From Diphasiastrum complanatum (Eukaryota; Streptophyta; Lycopodiopsida; Lycopodiales; Lycopodiaceae), in the NCBI GenBank assembly GCA_029204225.1, contig CM055097.1:12758721-12822720 (forward strand): DNA of 64,000 bases, written 5' to 3'. The notes beneath the pieces were generated by a model. The model worked only from the letters and a program-made list of their open reading frames with translations, searched no databases and had not been told where the DNA came from. Of this stretch, positions 30,701 through 40,379 are shown piece by piece. The position numbers were made by a program, and so were the translations under genes. The first letter of the stretch is position 1, and each line of letters starts with the position of its first letter.

Positions 30701-33700
30701 TTGACAGACCTGGATCGCTGTCTGAAGATCAGATTCTTCTGATTGATACAGACCTGATCATTGGTGATATAAATCAGATCGTTGAAGTGCAATTGTTTGC
30801 TAAAAGAGGAGTGAAGATCTGGTAAAAAACTTGGTCACTACAGCTGTTCACTGGAAATTCAAGTTGTTGGGAGTAGCTAAAGATCAGTACATTGGCAGGG
30901 TTGAATGATGGTGTGTTGCCAGAGTCCTGGGGAGATCGTTACAGGTGTCGAGATACCTCCTACTACTGACAGGGAGTTGCAAGAGTATCAAAGGCGGAGG
31001 AGAAAAGCTCATCATATCATCAACTTGCTGGCTTCTCAAAGGAAGAGGAGTGTTGGTTTATTGATTTAGGAGCTTCGACGCATATGACACCTAGGCGAGA
31101 GTGGTCTAGTTTTCAAAAACTAGATGATGTTACTCTCAGTATCAGCTATTGCGAAGCAACACATGGTGGTGAAGTTTGATGAAGAGCGGTGTCTCATCAA
31201 AAGGAAGGATAACGAAGAGTAGCTGAGGGCATACTCACAGGACGGTTGTACAAACTTCAAGCTCAGGTGGTGGGTCATCATGCAAGTGTAGCAGATATTG
31301 GAGCAGTAAGTAAGTTATGGCACGAAAGATTTGGCCATCTGAATGACAAAAGTTTACAAGTCTTGAGCAAATACAACATGGTTACAGGTTTGCCCCAAGT
31401 TGTTTCTGATCACAAGGTTTGTAAGGGTTGTGTCTTAGAGAAACATCATATGAAGAAATTTCCGTCTAGTACATTCAGAGCGAAGAATATTCTAAAACTT
31501 GTTCACACAGATTTGTGTGGTCCTATGAGAACTCAATCTTATGGGGGACCAAGTTACTTCACAATAAACACCAATCTTATGGTGTTTGTTGATGACTATT
31601 CTAGGAACACGTGGATTTATCTTCTCAAGAATAAGGGTGAAGCATTCAAGTATTTCATATGGTTTAAGACACAGGGGGAGAAAGAAATGGATAGACAAAT
31701 CAAGATACTACACTCGGATAAAGGGGAAGAGTTTCTTTCTACGGAAATTCAGGTGTTTGCAAGGATCATGGTATCACAAGAGACAATTTGCAAGCATGGA
31801 CAAGTCTCAACAAAATGGAGTTGCGGAAAGAAAGAATCGATCTGTTGTGGAAACTGCGAGGAGTATGCTCAAGAGTAAGAATCTTCCAACTATGTTTTGG
31901 GGTTAAGCAGTTAAGACAACGGTTTATCTTTTAAATCGAAGTCCCACAAAGGTTGTAGAGAATCGGACTCTAGAGAAAGCTTACACTAAGTCATTTGAGG
32001 GTTTTGGGAAGTATTGCATATGCTCACATACCTAAGGATTCAAGGAACAGATTGGATTCAAAGGCAACCAAGTGTTTATTTCTTGGATATGATAGTCAAG
32101 AGAAGGGATACAAGTTGTATGACTTGGAGGGTAAGAAAGTCATCATACGCAGGGCTATAATCTTTGATGAGGATGGATCTCATAAAGATACAGAGATACT
32201 TATAATAGGAAGCAAGATGGAGGAATTGCGTGACGAGTCATTACAAGACCCTGAATCGACACATGTATCACCTACACCAATCCAAGTACCTAGAGTGACC
32301 ATTGATGAGAAAGGAAAAAGGAAGGAGAGATCAAGTACATGGGATACTTATTCACCTCCTAGTTCACCAGGCAAGAAGCATCCTACATCAGACACTAGAA
32401 GATTGCCTAGATGGTACTATGAAACTATCAAGGATAGTGCATTTTGAGGAACTAAGAGATCTACTAGAATCGAAAAGCAACATGAGGATCAGGATTGACA
32501 GAAGAATCGACAAGAGGATCATCATAAGGATGGGGATGTACACTTTGCCTACATGGCTACAATGTTGGAAACTAAGGATCCATCTACTTTCAAGGGAAGT
32601 GGAGCCTACAAAAGAGCAAGTTGCGGATATCTTTACCAAAGGACTTGGTAAAGAAATGCTTCATAAGTTTAGAGAACTTCTGGGAGTAATACATGACAAA
32701 GTAAACATTAAGGGGGAGTGTTAGGAATTAATGTTTAATTTGTGTCCCTGTTAGTTTGGCCATGCATGCGTGCTTTTATGGGCGTCATTTTTATTTATAG
32801 TAAGTCGTTCTTTATTAGTCATGCATGTAGGTGGGCAAACTACTACAAGTGTAGAACTTGGTTTTATTACTTAGTAAATCAGTATGGGTCTTTACCCAAA
32901 ATAGATAGCTATTAGAGCAATTAGCTTTTTGCCTAGAGCTTCTGTTTTTTGGCTTTTGGCTTAGAGAAAGTATTTAAGTAGGTAGGCCCCCCACCATAGA
33001 TTAATTCCATTGTACAGAGCTTTGCTCATTCTTCCATAATCTGAGCTCTCTTGATCTCTTATGTTGGTCTTGGTGTGTGTGAGTGCTAATACGATTAGTT
33101 AACTCCATCTAGAATTTGTGGATCTTCTGACAAGGCCGCCAATCCTCCTTATATAACTTTCTAGTAGCCTTAGCAAAAGGTAAAAGCATAAAGCAAAAAG
33201 CTTGATCTAAACTTAGTTCCCATACTTGGTAATTTCCCAAGGCTTTTACTAAACCACAAATGTAAATCCTATTATTTGGACTATAGCACCCTACTACACA
33301 CAAATATTCTATGGCAAAACTCAAAATAGCTTACTATAGCTCATAGACATGGCTCATTAACATTAGGAGTCAAATTAACATTGATTTCTAACACTCCCCC
33401 TTGATGTTAATTCTATTATCTATCACTCCTAGAAGTTCTCTGAACTTCTCAAATTTATTTAACCGAGTCCCTTAGTAAAAATATCTATAACTTGCTCTTT
33501 TGTAGGACAATAGATAAGCTCAACTTCATGATTGTTGTACTTCAATTTCCTAATTTGCTATGAAGCACCGGATTCTTTGCTAACTTGATGCAACTTTGGT
33601 ATCACACTAAAGTACTATAGGTGTTTCTTGTTCCATATAAAAATCATGTAGAATCCTTCATAACCAAATTGCCTCGCATGCTAATCTTCGATCTTCCGCA

Positions 33701-35507
33701 TCTCCAGCCCAATCTGCGTCAACATATCCCTGCAACTATAGTCTTCCATAAAAGATACCAACCATAAAGTACCTTTAATATATCTGAGTATCCGCTTTGC
33801 AACTTTCCAGTGAACCTACTTAGGTTTAGCCATAAACTGACTAACCATACTACCATCATAAGCAATATTTGGTTGTGTACTTGTTAGACAAATCAAACTT
33901 CCAACAAGTTGTCTATATAACGTTTCATCTACATCTTGATCTTCCTCAACTTTTGTAAGCTTACACCCACAATCATAAGGAGTTGAGATAAGTTTGAATT
34001 CTGACATCCCAAATTTTTCAAGGAGTTCATGTGCACACATCGATTTAGAAATAAATAGTCCATGTGCTACTCTCCATACCTCAGTCCCTAGAAAGTATTC
34101 AATTGATGAGGCCATTCACAAAGTACTTACTCAGGGAACAGTAATGCACCCAACACTAATAGGGCCAGTGATGTCAATATGTCCTCAATTGGCATTAGGC
34201 TTTAGTAAGGCATAATTTTAACTAAAAGCTTCTCATGGCTACAATTTCTTCAATCTTGCTTGAATTAGCTTGAGTCGGGCTCCAATATGAGCCCATACAT
34301 CAATGAGCACTAGGTTTAAGCTAGGGATAGACTCAACGCAGCTACTACGTTAACCAATGACTTAGTAAGCAAAAAGCAGATGATCAATCAACACAAACAC
34401 TCAACTATAATTCGAGTCAACTATCTATCTAGGTCGACAGATTATGTTTCTAAATCGGAAAGAAACAGCTTCGCAGTGATCTAATTTGAGATTCGACAAA
34501 AGTGCCAAGGAAGGAATGATCCTTACAGCATTTCCGATCTATTGGGCTAGGAGATCCGAAGTGGACATTGAAAATACGTCAGCCCAGAAATGGAAGGTCT
34601 CGTAAGCCCTCACAATCTTCTACGCTCACAAAATCAGGCTTCCCACTATGTTGGCAGACCAAAAAGCATGCAAGCAATTTTATAATAATGTCTAGAGCGA
34701 AATTTTACCTAGAACATCTCGCACGTAGTCAATGCCAAGCTGAAAACCATCCCCAAGCATTGAGTACAAGAACTCCTCCACTTTCTCCTTTTGTAAGGCA
34801 TCTTTCTCTTCCATTTCAAAGATGTCACTGCTGTTCTTTCCATACTTCGGTCTCCCAGCGGATGGACAGCTACTCCTCGGCCAATTCAAGTCCGATCTCG
34901 AAGTGTCACCAACGCGCCTCACCCTTGCAGTGGACACCGTGCCAAAAGAAGCCGAGCCTTTCACAGCTTTACTTTTGCTAAGGGATTGACAAGCAATGGC
35001 CGGATCATTCTGAGCTCCATAGCTTTTGACAGAATCACCCGAGCATCTAATATTCCTTCTATCGGGAATGCTCGTATGAAAAGGGGTTACAGAAGAGGGT
35101 TTACTACTCTGTGCAAGCTGAGTGAAGGAGCCAGAAGTCCTGCGCGGCGAGCACGGGCCTGACGACAGAGGGGGAAAGTGGCGATCCTTCAGCTGTGAAA
35201 GCAAGGGACGATCATACTGAGCTTCAAGAGAAGAAGAAGGATTCGCATGTGGGTGCTGGAGGTGCTGAGGCTGAGGTGGAGCAATGTGGGTGAAGCTGGA
35301 AGCGGTATTGGTGACGTTCCTGCTGCTGCTGCTTCTTGGGAAGCGTCTGGATAGAATCTCTGCAGTGGCCTTGGGATCGCCATCGGCCTCTGTGTATGCC
35401 GCTGCTATGGCTTCCAACGACAATGAGTGCAAAGCCTTGCGCAGCGCTCGTAGCACTTTTTCTTCCTGGTCTTTGTCTTCCAACGCTCGCGCTTCCATTT
35501 TTCCCAC
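23707..35507 (-). CDS. Plant CUE/SMR-type protein gene, N-terminal exons, giant intron
   Basis: Exon 1 is 35507-34709 (266 codons plus 1 base), starting MGKMEARALEDKDQEEKVL. It includes a CUE-like helix (SLEAIAAAYTEADGDPKATA), a long Ser/Pro-rich region and FLYSMLGDGFQLGIDYVRDV, stopping inside LG. Exon 2 is a 26-base microexon, 24113-24088 (QCQGDVAK). Exon 3 is 23895-23707 (SLEILLNACKPSSTL to VEIVSE). Phases agree (1, then 0, then 0) and every border is GT-AG. Joined, the protein reads DYVRDVLG then QCQGDVAKSLEILLNA, matching the RDVLG-QCGYD-KSLE-LL pattern of plant CUE/DUF1771/SMR proteins. These are linked to ubiquitin or nucleic acids. The DUF1771 and SMR exons were not found. Intron 1 is about 10.6 kb and holds a LINE and several copia elements. 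The 5' leader is GA-rich. Confidence 0.7.
25119..25182 (+). repeat. (GA)n tract at the 3' end of the LINE
   Basis: About 31 GA units followed by AATTAGAATTAGAATTATCA. In LINE orientation the tail is (AATTCT)n then (CT)n. A matching GA tract lies at the other LINE end. Confidence 0.9.
25423..27660 (-). pseudogene. LINE retrotransposon: reverse transcriptase and zinc-binding end, 5'-truncated
   Basis: Reverse transcriptase of a non-LTR element. From high to low coordinate: FFWKHFSRSSSTLAPIATES (linker), KLHKATDYDSLNVDFLKPVA and AWCTNILHPILKAGD (27626-27300, RT start, then a stop). Next come VYCCFVDFRKAFDSVLRHLL, GVKQGCPLSPTLFALYSDDL and LLFADDVVLL (27280-26759; catalytic Asp pair in FADD). NTKKTKIMVFNTNG (26695 down) and a final 339-codon frame 26442-25423 follow. 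That frame carries the zinc-binding motif CQLCSLHEMEDEFHFIFRC, typical of zf-RVT. The endonuclease is missing. Stops and frame changes near 27300, 26760 and 26600 make it inactive. It lies in an intron of the CUE-like gene in the same orientation. Confidence 0.85.
27667..27724 (+). repeat. (GA)n tract at the 5' end of the LINE
   Basis: GA repeats with one CA interruption, adjoining the point where LINE coding similarity begins. Confidence 0.9.
27725..28678. other. Unassigned repeat-like DNA with 50 bp tandem duplication
   Basis: Two copies of a 50 bp unit, beginning GACCCATGTCCAGGAGC (about 27946) and GACCCATATCCGGGAGC (about 27996). TTTAATAAAGTTG at about 28293 is polyadenylation-like. It may be a fragment of an LTR element, but no partner was found. 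Confidence 0.4.
28679..28992 (+). repeat. Copia-type LTR followed by primer site
   Basis: Begins TGTTACATCCC and ends GGATTGTTACA (TG...CA, 314 bp). It is followed at 28993 by AGGTATCAAAGC, one or two changes away from the tRNA-Met primer site TGGTATCAGAGC. It is therefore a 5' LTR with a short leader; no gag or pol follows before 29400. Confidence 0.65.
29413..29705 (-). repeat. Diverged inverted copy of the 28.68 kb LTR
   Basis: Read on the minus strand it shares GATGCATGCA-TCATGCATG, AGCCTTTATT, GTGCAACTTGTATGCA and the end AGTTGGATTGTTATAG with 28679-28992. The two LTRs face each other over 420 bp. Confidence 0.5.
30013..30242 (+). repeat. Partial 5' LTR of copia element A
   Basis: From ACCCAAAATAGATAG to ATTATGACA it matches 32890-33132. 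The first part of the LTR (TGTTAGGAATTAATG, about 170 bp) is missing. The primer site TGGTACCAAAGC follows at 30243-30254. Confidence 0.8.
30270..30860 (+). repeat. Quasi-repetitive leader of copia element A (GATCGCTGG/CAGACCTG words)
   Basis: The stretch is made of recurring words GATCGCTG, GCTGGA, CAGACCTG and CTGATTG with no fixed period. It replaces the gag region; no open frame. Confidence 0.55.
31040..32715 (+). pseudogene. Copia element A: protease scrap, integrase, end of RNase H; RT deleted
   Basis: Protease: WFIDLGASTHMTPRREW near 31055 (active site D-L-G instead of D-S-G). GAG-pre-integrase zinc region: ISKLWHERFGHLNDKSLQVL and CKGCVLEKHHMKKFP (31300-31455). Integrase: HTDLCGPMRTQSYGG, MVFVDDYSRNTWIYLL and HSDKGEEF (first two catalytic Asp), then after a frameshift near 31790 QQNGVAERKNRSVVETARSM (catalytic Glu). 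C-terminal linker: GSIAYAHIPKDSRNRLDSKA and KCLFLGYDSQEKGYKLYD. RT and most of RNase H are deleted between about 32450 and 32560. The last 45 codons (VEPTKEQVADIFTKGLGKE) are the normal copia end. It lies in the giant intron, antisense to the gene. Confidence 0.85.
32719..33132 (+). repeat. 3' LTR of copia element A, with polypurine tract
   Basis: Preceded by the purine tract AAGGGGGAG (32710-32718). Starts TGTTAGGAATTAATG and ends TTCTGACA. The second half matches 30013-30242. Confidence 0.85.
33133..33393 (-). repeat. 3' LTR (partial) of copia element B
   Basis: The minus strand reads the purine tract AAGGGGGAG, then TGTTAGAAATCAATGTTAA, so this LTR starts at 33393 and runs to lower coordinates. 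It stops where the LTR of element A ends (33132). The two elements are related and lie tail to tail. Confidence 0.7.
33400..34150 (-). pseudogene. Copia element B: RT end and RNase H remnant
   Basis: The minus-strand frame 34115-33816 reads EVWRVAHGLFISKSMCAHEL, LEKFGMSEFKLISTPYDCG and LYRQLVGSLICLTSTQPNIA. These cover the connection between copia reverse transcriptase and RNase H. Lower coordinates give further scraps with stops, ending with CPTKEQVIDIFTKGLG just before the purine tract. The rest of the element is lost. It is the same subfamily as element A, judging from the purine tract and LTR start. Confidence 0.8.
34151..34708. other. Intron sequence, no gene recognised
   Basis: Between copia element B and the first exon donor of the CUE-like gene. 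No repeat or frame of note. Confidence 0.5.
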
Positions 35508-35690
35508 CTGCCACCCTCTCCTCTCTCATCTATCTCTTCACATTCCTTTCCCAACCTCCATCTCTCTAGCTCTCTCTTTCTCTCTCACCCTAGCCCGATC
35601 GCGCGCGCTCTCGCTCTCTTCTCAATCTTTCTCTCACGCTCTCTCTTTCTCTCTTTTCCTCTCTTTCTACTTTGCTAATTAGTATAAGGG
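35508..35690 (-). promoter_or_regulatory. GA-rich 5' leader/promoter of the CUE-like gene
   Basis: The minus strand is strongly GAGAGA-rich just upstream of the ATG at 35507, with GCGCGCGATCGGGC near 35595-35610. GA-rich leaders are common in plants; no TATA box is assigned. Confidence 0.4.
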
Positions 35691-35699
35691 GAATGCATT

Positions 35700-36440
35700 A
35701 CACCATTGGCTAAAAGAAAATATATATAAGCATTCAAACCTTTACTTATTGCAAAAGTAATTCTCCTCGGTAAGGATTTTCAAAAAAAAAAAATTTAAAA
35801 AGCCGAACCGGGTAGAATGGCCTTTGCCCGGCTCCTTCCATTGCGTAATGGATACTTGAAATTTTTTCATAAACACATTACGAAGCATAATAGGCAGGTT
35901 TGACTTTGACTAACCAACACAAAATGTGCCACGTGGCAGCTGTACGGAATCCATACGGATGGGCACAGACAAGCAGGAAAAAAAAAAAAAAAGCAAAATC
36001 TGCCTTTGAAAAAAACGCATGCATTTTCTACTTTTTAATTTATTTAAAAATGGGCATAATATGCAACAAGTATCCATTACTTTCATGTTTCTTGCATTTT
36101 AACCTCTCATCATCTTTATCTTATTTTGCACTTAGACTCTAGACCCTAGTATTACATAATCATATACCAACTGGTAGGTTCTATGATATTAGGGCGTTTA
36201 CTAGAGGGGGATTGGTTTCGTCAGAAAGTCCTAAAAAGAGAAGGGCTCACACTGCCGTCAGTGTTCGAGATCCTAAAGGTCCGCTCAACCACCACGTGCT
36301 CCCGCAATGGAAGTTTTCCGTACTTCGGAACCAAGGATTGTGTTCAATCTACTGAGGTTGTTCACGTTGTCAAGAGACGGCGCTATACTTGTCTGATATC
36401 ATGGTGACAATTGGAGACCAGGTGCTAAATACGATACTAA
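35700..36440. other. Intergenic, no gene recognised
   Basis: Contains A runs and an AT-rich stretch. A 74-codon frame at 36183-36407 has no recognisable motif. Confidence 0.45.
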
Positions 36441-36449
36441 CGAAGGTCA

Positions 36450-37870
36450 AGCATTCTGTTTGTAGCATAATGAGTGTTGTTCTGGGCTGAAGCTGTTTCA
36501 ACAGCAACCTACATTCAGAACAGATGTCCTACTAAAGGTCTGTCAAACAAAACACCATTCGAAGTTTGGATAGATACCAAACCTTCTTTATCGAATTTAA
36601 AAGTTTTTAGATGTACTGCTTATGCGCAAATCCCTCACGATCTCAGGAAGAAGCTTGACTTCCAGAGTATCAAATGTATTTTCATCAGCTATACTACTTC
36701 AGATCAAGCTTACAAGTTGTTCAATCCTATCGAGTCGAAGATATTCACTAGCCGAGATGTCATCTTCATCGAAGATCAATTTATCGACCGACCTCAAAGG
36801 AAAAGGCAAAGCCCATGTAGCCGACTTGTCCGACTCATCCGACATATTGAACTTCGAGGTTATTCATTCTACTTTCAACGAACAACATATCAACGGCGAA
36901 TCCGAAGATGATGATGTTGCAATTCAGCAACTACAGTATAATGAAAATTATCAACTTCCTCTATTCTCCATAAGATCATCAAGAACTAGCAGACCACATG
37001 TCAGGTATATCGACGAGTCTGCAGCCTACCTTGTTCAGGAGTCGACGACTGTCAAAGAGGCACCAGTCAGCCCGGTTCTGATCTTTGGAAAGAAGCTATG
37101 GATAAAGAGTATCATCTCTTATCAAGAACCAGACATGGACGATTGTCGAACTACCTGCTAGCAGAAACGTAGTTGATTGCAAATGGATTTTCAAAGTCAA
37201 GTACAAAGCAGACGGAAGCATCAACAGAAGAAAAGCTCGACTTGTCGCCAGAGAATTTTCTCAGGTATACAACGTCAATTACACTGAGACCTTCAGTCCA
37301 GTAGTCAAGCATTCTTCTATTCGACTTTTATTATCGTTTGTTGTTGCTGCAGATTTGGAAATACATCAAATGGATGTACAGACAACATATCTCAATGGAG
37401 TTATTAAATAAGACATTTACATGGTGCAACCCAAAGGTTATATTATTGAAGGTAAACACAATCATGTGTGTAAACTCCATAAGACACTTTATGGCTTGAA
37501 GCAATCTGCTCGAGCATGGTTTCAAAGGATCAATACTTTTCTTATTGATCACGGCTACACACCAAGCTCTTGAGATTCTAATGTTTACTTCAAGACAATG
37601 CAACAGTCTTTTATCATAATCACTTTGTATGTGGACAACACATTGCTCTTCGACAACAGTATCGATTTGATAAAAGAAGACAGGACGAATTTGACATGAT
37701 CGATCTAGGCGAAGCCCATTCCACAGAGACAGAAATCGAAAGTTGATCTACATTACTCAACATAGGTACATCTACAATATGTCAGTCAGATATAATATGG
37801 TTAATTGCAAGTTAGCTCTCTCACCAATGGAACCAGGTCTCAAATTGTTGAAGGACCAATGTCCCCGAAT
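36450..37870 (+). pseudogene. Copia element C: integrase end, linker, reverse transcriptase
   Basis: Integrase end: FWAEAVSTATYIQNRCPTKG, LSNKTPFEVWIDTKPSLSNL and KCIFISYTTSDQAYKLF. After a frameshift near 36830 the linker VQESTTVKEA appears. The reverse transcriptase follows: VDCKWIFKVKYKADGSINRR, KARLVAREFSQ, IHQMDVQTTYLNGVIK then TAA, KTLYGLKQSARAWFQRIN and IITLYVDNTLLF. The catalytic YVDD is changed to YVDN. RNase H begins (KLALSPMEPGLKLLK) and is cut at about 37870, where a gypsy leader starts. Several stops are present. Related copies lie at 56.8-59.3 kb. Confidence 0.85.
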
Positions 37871-39460
37871 TAGGCATCGTCATGGTATGAATAATGTTAA
37901 ATCTGCATTTAGGGTTAGTTTGGAAGTGATTTTGCCTGATTTGAGTGGATTTACTTGTTTGAAATTTTATCTGATTATTGAACAGGAAAATCTATTCAAA
38001 TCACCAATCTTAAGATCCATCTGGATCTGAGATATCAGAAAAAACAACAAAAATCGATCAAATCTGCCAGATTTTGGTCAAAAAGAGGCAAAAATCGTCA
38101 TCAGAGCTGATAACTTTCTACCCTCTTTTAGGAAACATTCGCCGAGTTGCAGGCACCTTTGGTTTTGATCACAAAACCTTCAGTTTAAAGGGAGAACAAT
38201 CCTTCCCGACAGATTTTCAGAAACATCAAAAAAACCATCAAAAAACACCAAAAAAATTACCAAATTTCTAAAAATTCAAAAAAAGAACCTTCGTCTGATT
38301 CATTGTGCATAGGTGTGATTCAGATCTATCTACTGCCAGGTCGGTGAAAAATAATATCAGAAATAGAAGGTATCTTAGAGGATCAGTTGTCATATTATCA
38401 CATTTTTGTCAAAAAAATCTCTTTTTTGCAAAAATACCAGTAGTACTCTTGATTCTTCACCAGAACCTTCGCCGAGTTACCAAATTATTCTATTTATAAT
38501 AATTTACTATTTTTGAGTTCGACGAACATTCATTCTATCCAGATCATGAAAAATATCTATTTTTACCTTCGCCAAACTGTGCTTTTATGTGTCATGAACC
38601 TTTGCCAATTCTACCCTAGTTTTATCTGAGTCACATTCTCAAGCTAAGAGTTCAACGAAGGTTATTTTCATAGAATTTGTCAGAAAAATCTTATCAGAGA
38701 GTTTTTACCAAAAATAGTACTACTGAATCTACATCGAATCAACCTTCGCCAATACTATTTTTGGGTTCTGATTTTCCATTTCAAGTCCCTGTCAAATTTT
38801 GGATCAAATCTGGTACAGTTTGATTCTGATTTTGAGAATTCTTCATTTTTTAGAAGTATCGATTGGTCGATTTATAATCTTTTTCACAGTTTAGGAATCT
38901 GATTTTTCGTCAAGTGAAAGAGATCTAGCATATCTGATCTGCGATAGTTCCTGGTTGAAAAATCTAGATCCAATCTCATTGTCTGCTTGAATTAATCTGT
39001 AAAAATGGCTACCCTGGAGATGCTCCTCAGGAAGTCAATCCAATCATTATTAGAAGAGCACCGCGTTTGGATCTACCCAAATACAATGGATTAACAGATC
39101 CAGTTAGATTTCTTTAGATCTATTCTGAATCTTGTGAAGTCTATGGCGAAGTTTTCTCCCAAGATAAACTTAAGCTTTTTCCTATGGCTTTATCGGGTGC
39201 AGCACAAGATTGGTACTACAATCAAGATGAAACTGAGCGTACGAATTGGGGGACTATCAAACGAGCCCTCATCACACGGTTCAAACCTCGGAAGTTTATG
39301 GAAGACCCTTTCTTACTCTTAAGTAAAATTAAAATGGGGAAGTGGGAAATGGTTCGAGATTATATTGAACGAGTGAAACGTCTCAGATCTGAGTGCGTAC
39401 CTAAATTGATTATTGAAGACGCGGTTCCTGGCAGGCCTTCCGAAAAGGATCAGATGTGAG
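37871..39460 (+). pseudogene. Ty3/gypsy leader and gag fragment
   Basis: Starts TTAGGCATCGTCATGGTATG, then AATAATGTTAAA, matching the leader just after the tRNA-Asp primer site of the 6-12 kb element (7134-7165). The leader contains the CTTCGCC motif array. Gag begins near 39010 with GYPGDAPQEVNPIIIRRAPR. It runs through LDLPKYNGLTDPVRFL, a TAG, YSESCEVYGEVFSQDKLKLF, MALSGAAQDWYYNQDETERT and WEMVRDYIERVKRLRSE. This is the retrotransposon-gag domain. The LTR and primer site are missing because the element is joined to copia element C at 37870. Confidence 0.75.
38131..38755 (+). repeat. Second AACCTTCGCC motif array
   Basis: Copies at 38131 (AACATTCGCCGAGTT), 38285 (AACCTTCGTCTGA), 38463 (GAACCTTCGCCGAGTT), 38565 (ACCTTCGCCAAA) and 38596 (AACCTTTGCCAA), a reverse copy at 38652 (AACGAAGGTT) and one at 38740 (CAACCTTCGCCAA). 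More degenerate than the 8.1 kb array and placed before gag. Confidence 0.7.
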
Positions 39461-39659
39461 CTGAAACGCCACAATGAGCATGCGACTTTACAAAACGCTA
39501 TGGATGATGCAATACGGGAGGAGGATCATTGAACCACTTTTGTTTGTCTTCAGACTTCAAACCGATCAATTGAGCTTGTCGTTTATGCCAACACATGGAT
39601 GGACAATGAGAGCAAAGAACTGGAAAACACCTTTCCACAGACTGCCAAAAAAATTTCGC

Positions 39660-39915
39660 AGGTTGTCGCACATTTCACAGCCAGCACATAGACAGTGAGG
39701 CAGGCCGTCGCAGATCGCAGTAGACAGGGGAGCCCGAAAATAGGTCACAGGACTCCGTTCGTAGATGATTCCACGCCGTAGGTAGGTACAGTAGGCGGCT
39801 GCAGGAAAAAACAGCTTGAAAACAGGCCGCAGACAGGTAGTAGATCGCAGACAGAGGGCAGATCAATAGCAGGTCGCAGACAGGTAGGTCGCAGGGGCAG
39901 GTAGGTCGCAGACAG
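39660..39915 (+). repeat. CGCAGACAGGTAG minisatellite
   Basis: Irregular repeats of GGTCGCAGACAGGTAG and variants, about 15-17 bp. Looser copies continue to about 40370. Confidence 0.65.
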
Positions 39916-40379
39916 GTGTAGGCAGCGAGGAGTAGGATGTGGGCAGTGATCAGAAGTAAAAACTTTTGATTTTTTTGTGATTTCCAGCGATGGGCATCTG
40001 TGGCAGGTCGCAAGACAACAAATACGTGCCTCTGAACAGCGATGGGAGCTGCGGACAGGCTGCAGATAGATATGTTGAGTCGATGGAGGACTGGTACAGC
40101 TTGTTAAAGAGAGAATAAGGCGCAAACAGCAGGTTTCGGCATCGGCAGGGCCTCAACAGGTCATAGACAGGACTGAGAATGCCTAAACATACCAAAAATA
40201 GGATGGTACAACCCTTAATAGGCCGCAAATGGGCTGAAACAGCCCGCAGACACGTTGTGGGGCCATGTGGCATACGTGTAAATGGATCACTAGGCCGTGA
40301 CAAGTTGCTAGATCGCTGGTAGGTCTGATTGTTGATGGAGACTCGCACACTGGAGGCGTAGACAGAGGCTGCAACCAGT

